From Anoplopoma fimbria (lineage: Eukaryota; Chordata; Actinopteri; Perciformes; Anoplopomatidae), in NCBI RefSeq assembly GCF_027596085.1, contig NC_072456.1:16382744-16446743 (forward strand): 64,000 nucleotides of DNA, written 5' to 3'. Position 1 is the stretch's first letter, and each line of letters starts with the position of its first letter. Below the pieces are notes generated by a model that was not told where the DNA came from, ran no database searches, and was given only the letters and a program-made list of their open reading frames with translations. The translations under genes were made by a program, and so were the position numbers. Positions 45,682 to 64,000 of this stretch are shown one piece after another.

Positions 45682-48600
45682 AAGTAAGGAATAGTGATTG
45701 TGATGAAATATAGGAAATTGTATTGATGTTAAATATCTTTTAAGAGAAAGATGAACAGTGCAATCATTTCTGTTCATGTTTGACTAAGGTATCCCATCAA
45801 AAGGTCAGAAGTCATTTCAGTGTGTTCCGCATGAACAGAAAACAACTGCTGGACTCTGCAGTGAGTCTTGTGACGTATAGATTTGTAGCATTGTAATTGT
45901 AAATGTATGGTATCTAGTGCAAAATAAATTAATTTGTATGTTACATCAGCATCAGATTTTAAATTTGAATTTACTACTTGTACAATCAGCATCGTAATGT
46001 TTCTCCTGTGTGCCAAGTGATAAAGGAACTATGGTGACTGAATTCTTATTCTCAGGTAATAAAGTAAATGCTAAAGTAACATATCTATTTCTCCCAATAG
46101 ATCCTACTAAATGCTACACAGTGTCCCTTTAAGTAAAATCACACAATGCAGTGTTATACTGCTATACAATTATTACAATTACAATTATATCATGACATTA
46201 TTATTGCTGGTGGATTAATGTGTTTGTAGCATTTCACATTTGCAGTTGGTTGAGGTGGAAACGAATTTGGAAAGTTATGTGTTACTCTGGTTGCCAATGA
46301 AATGTAGTGGAGTCTGAGTAAATGTACTTTGAAGTTACTTTCCTACACTTTCCACGGTTGGGCATTTGAAAGACATGGCACGGCGTAGCGAGTCAGAACT
46401 TCATCAGTTTGATTTTTAGTTCTGCCTCTGAGAAAAGTTTGTCTTTCTGAAACTCCAGTGTATAAAAGAAAAGACTTCATCCTGGCAGAAACACAGCTCT
46501 GTTTAAGCATTTTTTGTTAACAGCACGGCCTTGGCCTCCAAATCTTCAGCCATTAGGGCTAATATTTACTCGACCCGTGTTCACACCGCACAGAAAGCTT
46601 CAAGTTTCATATTTTGGAGTTGCCTTGTGCTGGGAATCCAAACAGTTCTGCTTGTATTATCTAAATGCTGATGATGAATGAACAAACGGTATGAATAGGC
46701 GCAGTGTTATGAGCACACACTTTCATACCACAACATCCTCCACCACACTCACACTGACAGTGAGGGGAAAAAGATGGTGGTGGCTGAGGTGTTAGACACA
46801 TGCAGTAACGCGTTGTACCATGCACCACCTTCACTAGGACGCAGATGTACGCTTCGTTCTCCAAAACTAGTGCTTGTTTAGTTTGTCTCCAGCCTGCGTT
46901 CCCAGAATGGGCAGAGCGGGCTGCCTCCATATATTTTTTTTTTTCTTTCCATTTTGCAGAGATTTCATTTCTGAGTGAAGCCTCCCCAGAGAGCAGTGCT
47001 CCACGCCATGGTGAGCTGTCACAAGTCAGTCTTTCCAACAGGTTTCCCCAGCTGTGGGAGGTCTGGTGTCCAGCTGTTTTGACACCCAGAAGATGGAAAC
47101 CTGCTTTTAGACTGACGGAGCATTTAGCCAGTGCTCATCTTATCCTAAGAGTATATGGACAGTGGGAACCCAAAGCTCAGATTAATGACCTCTCTCACCA
47201 GACAAATGCTAGATAAGTTTCTTAGACCATGGCAGGAAAATGAGGGGAAATAACCAATGAGATATTTGAGCAAGGCACTATCTTACTGTTAACATTCCCA
47301 TTTAAAGACCAAAACTTAACACTAAATTGATCCTGTGCGTTTGAGCTGAAAGGGAATTTAGTAATCAAATGCATTCAGTCAAGATGACAAAATAAAAAGT
47401 TAAAATAAATAAAGTTAGTCCCATCTTTAAACTTTCCTCGAGTCCATGTCGCCAACGCCAACAGAAAGTGTCCATACAACTCTATCCAGCTGTGGAATTC
47501 AAGCTCAGAGCTCAGAGGCTTCAAGAAGGTAATAAATCATTGAGGTGTTATTCGGGAGTTAAATGCAGTGCGTAGACCTGCCACTTGTCCTGCCCAGCTG
47601 CTGCTAACAGATGCCAGCGACGACACAGAGCATTATATAACTCTTCAGACTGTTTGACATCAGTCGCCCTGATCGGGGTGCACAGGGGCCTGATGAACGT
47701 CAACACAGTAAACTTATGTCACTGGGGCAGGGCAGCGTTTGTGTAAACCGGCAGCGCATGTGACAGAGAGACGGGGAACATCCTGAGTGTAGTAGTGTGC
47801 TTCTGAGTTTACCTGTTGCAATCAGACATAATCAATACTTGTGCAACCTTTCACCAACTCTACTAATTATACAGTACAGTATTAAACTTAGCAAAAACTT
47901 TTTTCAACTTTCAACAAGCAAAAATAACAACTTTTTCTAGCTTCTTTAAAACATTTGTAGTTTGTACTGTTGGTCAGGAAATAAACAAGCACTTTGAACT
48001 TGAAACCTAGGCTGTGAGCAATAGTGTCATTCTCTTACATGTCCTGGACCACGTGATTAATCCATTGAGAAATTAACATGCAGAATAATGAATAATTAAA
48101 TACAATACATGAACGAACATTACATGAATGAATACATGTACGATGAAATTAACAGATAAAGGCAATAAAATCTCAGAAGATCCCAAACAGTACATCAGCA
48201 CAGCCTTTATTGTCAGCCAATTGTTGTATCAGTGATGTATATAAAATCAAAATCCTGTATATGTTCGTGAATAGACGAATATTGGCTAATTTATTGTTAT
48301 CAGACTTTTAACTCTGTGGTACCAGCCTCAAAAATCCAGCGTCCTCTAATCTGCATTTTTGAGAGGCTACAAAAAGCCAATATTAGCTATTTTTCTTTAT
48401 GAAAATTGTGGTCAAATAGTCAAGTATTCAACTAATCGGTTCAGCACTTGTTGAGTGTCTTGTGCAGGAGCAGCAACTAGTGATTTGAACACAGATGAGG
48501 CAGTATGAAAGTTTACCAAAAGCAAACCTGGGGCATATGAACTCTGGCTAAAAAGGGGTAAGTAAGCATAATGAAGCTGCTTAAATCAACTCTTGTCGAG

Positions 48601-49987
48601 GAAACCTCGAGCAGGAGGCCGCTGGGGCCAAAATCCAGCACAGTTTGTCCGGGGTGAACCTCCATCCTGAGGAGACGGAACAGTCTGCTCAGTTCAGAGC
48701 CGTATCATGGACCACTGGCACATCACTCGTTGGTCTTCACTACCAGCCAAAAACTCTCAGCAACTTCGGCTAGGTTCTACTCTCACCAACCTGACCAATG
48801 AGCTCTCTGGTGGGTCCATTTGTTTGCTTTAACAGCGCTGCTGAACCCTCCATCCTTTCGTCGACACAGTCACCGCTGCATCCACAGACGGTGACTACAT
48901 GCTCCGTTTGCTCACACAAACCTTCACCCTTCTCCTCTTCCTCCTCCATTTCTTGATGTTTGGTTTGTCAAGTTTACTGACAGACGTTATTCGCTGCTGG
49001 TTGGCTGCCCGCCTCCATCTCCTCTCCACAGCATGGCATGCTTGACTGGATGCGACCAAGGGATCCCTTTGCCTTCTATGGTGCTTCACTGTTGTAGGTC
49101 TACTCATTAGGGAATTGGGGGTTAAAGCCTTTCTTTCACATTTCCTAAAAAACACAAGTCCATGCTCACAGGTTGGAGTTATGAACTTGAAAGCAGAAGT
49201 TCACAAGTTCAGTCCCCTACAAAGGACAAAAGTTGTTGAGATATTTGAGTTTGGACCACCAAAGTGGTGGGTCGACTGACAGACTGGCGTGGCCATAAAT
49301 AGAGCTAGCATGGCTACTACGGGTCCCTGAGCAAATTTCCCCTAGTGCATCAAAACATCCAGCACTGACATGTTGAATGTACAATAGAGTAAGGACGAGA
49401 CAGAGCTCCAGAAATATGTTTTGCCGCAAGAAAAGTGTGAAAACAACGGAGAGCTTTACAAGGTTCTTCGGTGAATAACTGATTAATATAGCATGTTAGG
49501 TATGATGAGGAAGTCCACTTCTTCACAGAAAAATGTGAGTATAAATGTTTTAGAAGTCTGAAGTATGAGACGCGGCTATGTTTAGAGGCATGTTTTCCAC
49601 ACAGACTGAAAAATCTAGAGCTACATCCCACCCGCTCTTCAACGGGATGTACGGGAAGTAAAGGCCGCAGCAGACCTCTTCCCATCTTAGCTGGAAGAGA
49701 GGATGGAAACAAAGAGAGAGAGAGGTTGCAATGTAACTAAACATTCCCACCTGTGGAGACTACATGCTGTTGAAGCATCTCCAGGAATGTGATCCTGTAA
49801 TAGAGAGTTACATCCCTCAGCTGTGGACTCAACAGTCTCCATATTTAGGATATCTAGAGTCAGAAGTGGAGTTCTGAATCAGTCAAACGGGAAGATGCTT
49901 CTTCCTCCACCTCACAGGATCACATGCTGAGTGATAACGATGATGGATATGGTTGTTGAGGTCAAAGTCAGATGAAAGTGTGTGTTC

Positions 49988-49989
<2 letters not shown>

Positions 49990-50042
<53 letters not shown>
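49990..50042. repeat. (TG)n microsatellite
   Basis: About 26 TG units. The ORFs with His-Thr runs on the minus strand are its shadow. Confidence 0.97.
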
Positions 50043-50044
<2 letters not shown>

Positions 50045-50929
50045 CTGCACAGCAATCCTAGACAACCGAGATGAGGAATTATGCAGAGAGACTGTGGAGT
50101 CCATAAAATTATTAAACAGTCCTCCATGACCAAGTATCTAGGAATGTAAAGGGAGGAGTTGATTAGACTAACCGTCTGGCCAACATGTACATACGGTTCA
50201 TTGATGGAAGTGGATGAGCTGCAAATCATCTCTGATGACCTCTCACTGCAAAGCTAAGACGTTTTTCCACCGGTTTTGCACATTAAAAATCAAACGAATG
50301 GCATTCCAACACATTTCATGCAGAAAACAACTGCCTGTGTTATCTTTTCCTTAACCTTTCCCAAACCACTTTTCCACATGAAGCTTCTTTTTCCAAATAT
50401 AATCACACTTAGGTTTGGGAAACTGGCCACTTGAAGATGATAAACTTGATCCTGGGTTGAAGGCAAAAAAACACAAGAAAAAAAATTCTGCTTCAGAACC
50501 GAGTACATTCATCCTATGGACAGTTGGATAAAGGTTATTACTTACAATACATTTTTGGAAATACATATACCCTCAAATTGATACACTCTAGTAAGCATAT
50601 ATTTAAATGATCTGTGGTCCATTTCAATACTTTCACTTTGGGTCGCCTACATTTAATACACAACTCTGCTTCTCCGTCATACGCCCCCAGCCCTAACAAG
50701 TGTCTGTCAGGTTGCAAATAAGAACTACTGAGAAACTATTGGTTAACTCGCAAATAGTGGCACCTTGCAGAAATGACTTTCTGTCATTAATGCTAGTGCT
50801 ATTAGCTTAAGTTAGTGTTGCCAGTGAACAACTCGACAGTTAAATGTGGAAGTGAGATAGAGAAGATATTTTGTTTTGTGTGTGCACTATTCCAGTGCAG
50901 CCCAAAATCATATGCTGGCTCATAGAATG

Positions 50930-53900
50930 TCATGTATATCATGAAAATTTAATAAAATAATCAAAAATATAGTATATCCTAAAAAAATATGAAAAAAGTC
51001 GAAGACTAGTATCTATTAAAAAGTATGTCATGAAAAAGTGATGTGAAAAGTCATAGTAGTATATGCAGTAATATAATGCAATGAGAAAAGTGATGGTAAA
51101 GTATGTCATAGAAAGTACTACAAAAAGTCATACTATAGTACTTCTAAGCCACTATAGTGGCTTAAAAATATCATGGTATAGTATCTCACAAAAGTTTATA
51201 AAAAGTCATAGTATATTATGTCATACAAAATGCAATTGAAAAAATCATACTATAATGTGTCAAAAAAAAAAAATGACTTGAGTATATGAGTAATGAGTAT
51301 AGTACAGTATCTTGACGGTAATGACGTTAAAAAATAGTATGTCATGAAAAACTGCATGAAAAGTCATAGTATAGTATGCAGTCATACAATGGGATTAAAA
51401 AGTGATTGTAAAGTATGTAGTAAAAAAAACAGAAAAAGTCATAGTATAACATGTCATAGAAAATACCACAAAAGAGTCATACTATAGTATTTAATATAAA
51501 ATGGTGTAAAAAAAAGTCATATTATAGTATGTCACAACTATTTTTCAAAAAAGTCAGAGTAAAGTATGTCATACAAAAAATAATGAAAAAGTCATTCTAT
51601 AATATGTCATAAAAATGTTTTATAAAAAGGTCAAAGTAAAGTATGTAATAAAAAATAACTTAGAAAAGTAATTGTATAGTATATTATAAACATGATGGTA
51701 AAAAAGGTCATAGTATAGTTTGTTGTGAAAAATGTCAGAGTATAGTATGCTTTAATATTATGCTTTAATATTATGCTTTAATATTATGCAGTTAAAGAAG
51801 TTGCGTGAAGTATGTCATAAAAAGACATTCTATAGTATTTCATAAATAATTACATAAAAAGACAGTATAGTTTGTCATAAAAAAAGTCATAAAAAGTCAT
51901 ATTGTAGTATGTCATATAAAATATCTTTAAAAAGCGTAATATAGTATGTCATGACAAATATCTAATAGTGATAGTATGGTATATCATAAAAAAGTCATTC
52001 AAAAAATGTAGTATAGTATGCCATGGAAAATGTAATGAAAATGTCCTAGTATAATATGTCGTAAAATTGATAAATGTGATGGCACAGCATGTCATACAAA
52101 ATGTTAAAAAAAAGTAATAGTATTGTATGATGAAAAAAGTAGTTATATATATATAAAAAAGGTCATACTATTGTATGATGAAAAAAGTAATAAAAAAGTC
52201 ATAATATAGCATGTTGAAAAAGTAATAAAAAAAGGAAGGTTTGTTATTCAAGTTATTCAAAGAGGTATTATTATATAAAGAAAAAGTGTCAAAGTGTAAA
52301 AAGTCATAGTATTGCATGTCGAAAAAAATCTGAAAAAGAGTCATGGTATAGCATGTTCAAAAATGTCATAGTATATTATGTTGAAAAAAGTCTCAGAAAA
52401 TTATAGAAACGATGTGGAAAAAAGCCAAAATAAAGTCATAGTATAATATGTCAAAAGATATAATAAAAAGGTTATACTGTCAAAGTGGAATCTAAAGATT
52501 GTTGGAAAAAAAGTCAGTAATGTATGTCAAGCGAATAATAAAGAAGTGATATTATAATATAATGGAAATAGTCTTAAAAATGTAATGGTGTAAAATGTCC
52601 CAAAAAATCATAAAAAAGGCATAGTATAGCATGATGGAAAAAGTCATAAAAAGTAAAAGTAGATATATTTATAAAAATTATGGTATAGAATTTAGAAATA
52701 TCAAACCACCATGTGTTGAAAAAAGTAATAGTAAAGCATGTCAAAAAAAATATTATATAGTATGTCTAAAAAAGTCCTAAAAAATCATAAATTACAATGA
52801 TAAAATAGTAAAAAAAATCATATTATCCATTTCATACAAAAGTCATAAAAACGTAATATTATAATATGTCCAAAAAAGTAATAAAGAGTCCTAGTATAGC
52901 ATGTTGAGAAAAGTCATAGTATAGTATGTCAAAAAAAGTCATAGTATAGTATGTCATGAATTTTTTTTTTTTAAAGTAACTGTATAGTATTTCGTAAAAA
53001 ATCAGAAAAAGTCATTGTACAATATATTGATAAAAATCATAGTATAGAATTTAGAAAAAAGTAATAAGAAAATCATAGGATAGCATGTTATAAAGGCCAT
53101 AAAAACGTGATTGTATTGTACGTTGAAAAAAGTCATAAAGATGTAGAAGTACTGTGTGTTGAAAAAGTAATAGTATAGCATGTTGAAAAAAGTAAAAAAG
53201 TCATAGAATACAGTGTTTAAAAAAGTAAGAGCATAATTTGTCATAAAAAATGTCAAAAAAGTCATAAAGACGTAATATTATAGTATGTCGAAAAAAGTCA
53301 TAATGAAATGTGTATAGTATGTTGAAAAAAGTCAAAGTACAGAATGTCAAAAAAGTAATATAAAAGTCATACTATACTATTTTGATAAAAGTAATAGTAT
53401 GGTATTACGAAAAGGTTATCTTAGCATAGCATGTTAAAAATTTCATAAAAACGTTTTAGTATAGCATGTTGAAATAAGTAATATAAAAGTCATAGTACTG
53501 TATGTAAAAAAAAAAAATTTAATTGTATATGTTGTATAAGTCACAGTATAGCATGTCGAAAAAGTCATAGAAACACATTATGTAGCATGTTGAAATATGT
53601 AATATAAAAGTTAAAATTTAGTATGTCGAAAAAAAAGTGTAATACATTGAAAAAAGTCATAAAAAGGTAATTGAATAGTATGTAAGAAGAAGTCATGAAA
53701 AACTGAGTATAGCTCTGAAAAAGTCATAAAAAAGTGATAGTATAAGATAAAGAAAAAGTAATGAAAAGTCATAGTATAGCATGTTGAAAAAAAAGTTATG
53801 AAAACGTTATATTGTAGTGTGTCAAGAAAATAGTCATGAAAAGGTCATTGTATAGATAGTAGAAAAAAGTTGGAAAAATAGTTGAAGTAAAGCAATTTTT

Positions 53901-54111
53901 TAGGTCAGAAAAAACATCATAGTATAGAAGAAAGTCAGAAACCAAAAGTAAAAGTCATAGTACATTATGTCATAAAGTCATCAAAGTATAGAATTGTACA
54001 TCTTAAAAAAATCATAGTATAGTATGCAGTAAAGTTCATAGTATAGTATGTTGAAGAAAAGTCACAAAAAGGTTATACTACAGTATGTTGAAAAAAATCA
54101 TGTAAAGTCAT
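50930..54111. repeat. degenerate AT-rich tandem array
   Basis: For 3.2 kb the plus strand repeats variants of AAAAAGTCATAGTATAGTAT followed by GTC. Spacing is irregular, roughly 20-40 bp, with many indels. C is rare, and GTCATA and TATGTC recur throughout. Sub-repeats include three copies of TTTAATATTATGC near 51750-51790 and a 20-bp perfect palindrome at 51145-51164. There is no credible ORF. Confidence 0.9.
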
Positions 54112-54625
54112 AAGGATTCAAGGATAATTTATTGTCATTATGTAGCACAACAAAATGAAGTTTAAGCCCACTCGCCAAACAAGTTAAAAACATGACAATC
54201 AACTAAATAAAAACAGCAGTACAGTCCTGTGCATTTTTTTGCATACGGAGGAATACAAACAGCAGCGAGGCCGACATCAGGGAAACATTGTCCATCAACT
54301 TTGACTAAGTTTGAGCACCAAGCATCATTGATGTAAACAGAGTCTGCCTCCTCCCATCCCACCAGAGTCCTGCATCCTCCTGCGGTCCACCCGTTTAGTG
54401 CAGCTTGATCCAGGATGCTAAAATGGAGCCAAATCCCTGTGAATATGTGGGCACAGCAGTCACCGACCTAGTCCTGCTGGTTTAGCCTGAGTTTTACTGT
54501 GACTGGACACTAAACAGACTTAGATTGGGGGGGTAGAATAGCCTTAGATTCTAGCTGGGTTAGCTTGGCTGCCATCACTGCTCTCATCACTTAAGACTCC
54601 GCTTTCAGTGGCGTTTGGTCCCGTT
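54112..54625 (-). mobile_element. LINE fragment nested in the tandem array
   Basis: On the minus strand, degraded frames resemble the endonuclease region of fish LINEs: DSGGMGGGRLC, then VYINDAWCSNLVKVDGQC and LAAVCIPPYAKK. A 3' tail follows, with GACAATAAA and a TTGAATCC end. Most of the element between endonuclease and tail is missing. The flanking array resumes after it, so it inserted into the array. The L2/Maui-like assignment is tentative. Confidence 0.6.
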
Positions 54626-54735
54626 TCTTATGTCAAAAAAAGTCATTTAAGAAGCCACAAAAATCAAAGAGATTTAAGGATGTCGAAAAAAGTCCTAGTA
54701 AAGCATGACCAAAATAGTCATAGTATAGCAACATT
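54626..54735. repeat. continuation of the tandem array after the LINE insertion
   Basis: Units such as TATGTCAAAAAAAGTCATTT and GTCATAGTATAGC recur here, matching the array upstream of 54112. Confidence 0.75.
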
Positions 54736-55314
54736 TTATCTCAGGACCCCTGTAAAACACACCATGCCCCTATCATTACAAGTTTCAAAACAAAATTGAG
54801 CCTTGAAGAAAATAGTACACAGCCAGTTCAACTAAATTAAAGGTTTATAAAGTCACTATATTGTTAATGTTTAAACATTGAACCGCCACACATGATTTAA
54901 AATATATATTTTTAGTCTTAACTGCATAATCCAAAGTCTTTTTGAGTGGAAAGTATAACTGCCACTGAAAACAAGAAAAGAGAAATTTAAAATAAGAGAG
55001 AAACTGAGTTCTTTTTTCTGTCAGGCTCAAATGGATTGTTCTTTATCACTTATGGGCATATTGTTATAGTCTTCCTGTCTTTTGACCTTCAAGACACCAG
55101 CAAAGTTCTTCACTCCTCCCCTCCGCCACCCAGATGTGTTTAGTATATATACAGTAGACTCAGCTCACTGTACAGAGACAGACTGCTGGCAGAGTGAAGC
55201 AGCTGCTGCTGAGTGCTGAAAATGTAAACCAGTCTAAATGTATGGGATTAGAGAAATTCCCTCTTTGCACGCCTGGTAAAAAAAAAACCCACTCAAATAA
55301 ACACACACTTCCCA
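54736..55314. other. intergenic DNA before the psmd1 3' end
   Basis: Nothing recognised. Confidence 0.5.
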
Positions 55315-55515
55315 GCCTCCAATATATATCATTTTTTTATTGTACGGACAGAAAATTATACAATTTTTAGGATGTAAAACATTCCCTGTCTGGCAAATGA
55401 GGAGACAGACCAGGAAAGAAACGTGTAAAAGAGGAAGCAGGTAGGGGGGATGAATAGATGGATGCACGGAGGGGAGAACTGGACCGACATGCTGAGAAGT
55501 CACTTCTTCTGATGC
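55315..55515 (-). other. psmd1: psmd1 3' UTR exon
   Basis: The sequence after the stop runs about 19 nt to a good donor (GAAG|gtatgc at 56893/56892). A clear acceptor (ctctcctcag) opens a second 3' UTR exon at 55515, which contains AATAAA at 55341-55336 followed by AT-rich sequence. The 3' end near 55315 is inferred from the signal. Confidence 0.6.
55336..55341 (-). terminator. psmd1: psmd1 poly(A) signal AATAAA
   Basis: Canonical hexamer on the minus strand about 175 nt inside the inferred last 3' UTR exon. Confidence 0.6.
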
Positions 55516-56892
55516 CTGAGGAGAGGAACAACACTCAGGTTAGATTTAAAGCATTTCAAACCTCCTCAAAAATATAATGCCACATTATTGTCTAAATCAA
55601 GATACACACATTAACATTAGTGTGCATTGACAACAAAGAACTGCCTGCAACTGACAAACTTAAACTATCAAAGCAGGGAAAGCTAAGATGGACATAATAC
55701 TAATGTTACAAATGTCACAAAACCAGAGTCCAGTAACTAAACGGCATCCAAAGATTGTTTGCAATTGTTAATGTCAGTTATGTACGACTCTGCACATATT
55801 CCTGCTATGACATGTTTAGATGCCAGCTGTAAAAAAGAAAAAGTATAGTTAATCCTATTATGTCATAATGCAAACAGCATTAAAAAAGGCGCAAACTGTG
55901 ATTGAAGTGCAGCACAATTTTTTTACCCAAAACGCCACCATCCACACTCTGCATTTCAGTTGTGTTTGAGAACTAGTGAGCTACACATCAGCATAGAATT
56001 GGGCTTTTAATGTCTCTGCACACCCACACAGGTGCAACAGAACAGGAGAAACTCTACACAGTCCTCACAGGAGCTCTTATCAAGAAGATTCAGTAACGAC
56101 ACCTGCCAGGGTGGAGCGTGACGATGGGGGAGTTTAAAGACCAAAAAGAAACATTCAGTCAGTAAAACAGATTTGCTCAACTGCACTGTGACTGAGCTCA
56201 TTTTCCTTTCCAGGAATCAAACTTGTGACCTTCTGTAACACCTCGTCCACTAACCGCTTTTCTGCCGTGCTCTCTCTGGCAAACACACCTCAGCCTTGAG
56301 GTCAGCCTGACAATGATCTCTGCCGTGTTTACGCCGTCGCAGCACTTGTGCCTCATTAAGAGATGACATAGTACGCATCGAGGCCCTAATTTGGTCATTG
56401 ACACCTCATCGGTCTCATCACACGCAACAGCGAGCTCCAGCACGGGACGCGAGCGGAGGCGATCCAACACAAACACAAGCAGCCAGGACTCATTAAGCCG
56501 CCAGCTTCATCGGCGGACAGAGTGTGAAGGTTCGCCCTCTGAGCTGGTGTTTGGAGACGCCAGGAGGTGTTTACATTCCTCAGTCAGAGACGAGAGAAAC
56601 TGGGCTAGGCTCGGCAACACATACCTGCATTCTGTGTTATCACATAACATAACTTGCGTCTGACAGCTATGGCAGTGCGGTGAAGCCAGAGAGGTGTATT
56701 GAGATCAGCGACACAGTGTTATACATAACCGTAACTGTGCTTTCACACTGTGAGCAGCTGCTATCCAGTGATTTAGAACTACAAAACAATGGGACTTTTA
56801 AAAGACGCTGCAGAGACACGAGACCAGTGTGTTGAAGATCAGCAGACACTTATGGAGTTATGAATGAATAACCGGGTTCAGGGAACGCATAC
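55516..56892 (-). other. psmd1: psmd1 3' UTR intron
   Basis: A 1.4 kb intron lying wholly after the stop codon, inferred from the donor at 56892 and the acceptor at 55516. No exon or repeat is recognised in it. Confidence 0.5.
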
Positions 56893-56911
56893 CTTCGCTG
56901 CTCGAGCATTT

Positions 56912-63338
<6,427 letters not shown>

Positions 63339-64000
63339 CTGTAGAACAGAGGGCAGAGGAGGTAGAGAGGGTTACGATATTGGTCATTCACCAGATGACA
63401 CACCAGTTAAAAACAAATGTCATACAAAGTAACTAGAATATGACAATAATATGTTTCTCACTATAGCACCATTTGAAAATGTCACTTTAACTGTGATAAA
63501 ACCAACATTTTCTTCCAGGCATCTTTCTTTTTTTCCACATGAACATGCAAAGACAATATACTAGAAGTTATACAGCTTGTGCAAATTGTTATCTGTCACA
63601 TCTCATCAGTCAAACTGCTCTTTGAACAATAAAAAAAAAAAAAAAAAAAAGGAACCTAATCGTTAAAACAGCTTCATACTGATCACTCATTGTGAAACAA
63701 ACCCATGTCAACTTTGCACAAGAATTGTAAGATGAAGGAATGTGAGGTTAATGAGGGCACAGACCAGGATGGTCACCACCCTGAGAAGGTCATCTTTTGA
63801 CTTAACTTTGTCTGATCTGTTGATCCCACAGCAAAGATTAATAATACAGGGACAAACTGGCGAGCCAATTAAACACAAGAATCCAATTGTCTTATGCATC
63901 CTGCATAAAAGAAAACTTATCATTAGATTTGAGCTACACAGGAGATTAATAATTATCTACATCGTAAGAGTTTTGCCAGCTGTCCTAAAAATAACAGATG
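63339..64000 (-). other. psmd1: psmd1 intron, continues past the window
   Basis: Noncoding with a poly(A) run near 63630-63650. The next upstream psmd1 exon is outside the window. Confidence 0.65.

Larger units (their letters stand above)
43051..50929. other. intergenic DNA
   Basis: No gene is supported apart from the exon-like segment at 45136-45344. It includes a 36-bp palindrome (45646-45681) and a (TG)n tract (49990-50042). GC is higher around 48570-49000 but I recognise no coding sequence there. Confidence 0.55.

Noticed and set aside
46661..47216. Overlapping 123- and 125-codon frames on opposite strands
   Set aside because: No splice sites fitting a gene, no family match, and the two frames overlap each other.
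48570..49160. GC-rich intergenic stretch with short frames on both strands
   Set aside because: No convincing exon boundaries or protein similarity. Left as intergenic DNA.
53002..53265. Phe-rich hydrophobic minus-strand frame resembling a membrane peptide
   Set aside because: It is a shadow of the AT-rich tandem array. The repeated FFNM-like phrases follow the DNA repeat.

Overview
The window looks like nuclear DNA of a ray-finned (probably percomorph) fish. It is AT-rich and intron-dense, with GT-AG exons, long (CA)n, (GT)n and (CAGA)n microsatellites, short Tc1-like and hAT-like elements, and interspersed repeats I recall from many teleost genomes. There are no operons, bacterial genes or CRISPR arrays, and no viral gene was recognised.

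Two genes converge. From the left edge to about 43 kb, the plus strand carries all but the first coding exon(s) of an ACAP-family Arf GTPase-activating protein (BAR, PH, ArfGAP zinc finger, ankyrin repeats), best matched to ACAP2. I rebuilt 23 coding exons whose phases all fit. They give 776 residues with the downstream terminal exon, close to the usual ACAP2 length once the missing N-terminus is added. From the right edge to about 55.3 kb, the minus strand carries the last five coding exons and a spliced 3' UTR of psmd1, the proteasome base subunit Rpn2. Between them lie about 12 kb of noncoding DNA, with a 3.2 kb degenerate AT-rich tandem array interrupted by a LINE fragment, a perfect 36-bp palindrome and one exon-like segment on the minus strand.

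The most interesting feature is the architecture of the ACAP gene. Its body is ACAP2-like, but it holds in-frame modules characteristic of the paralogue ACAP3: a 102-nt cassette (34245-34346), an ACAP3-type C-terminus reached by reading through a weak donor (37034-37119), and a 12-nt candidate microexon at the site where ACAP3 has four extra residues. The ACAP2-type C-terminus lies 3.6 kb downstream. A 9-nt microexon, a 63-nt cassette, a 32-nt exon linked to a tandem donor, and a third terminal exon are weaker candidates. This suggests that one locus can make both ACAP2-type and ACAP3-type tails.

The psmd1 exon before the last carries an unusually long Lys-Glu (KEKE) tract, encoded by a GAGAAG-type repeat. 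A (CAGA)n microsatellite begins a few bases beyond that exon's donor.
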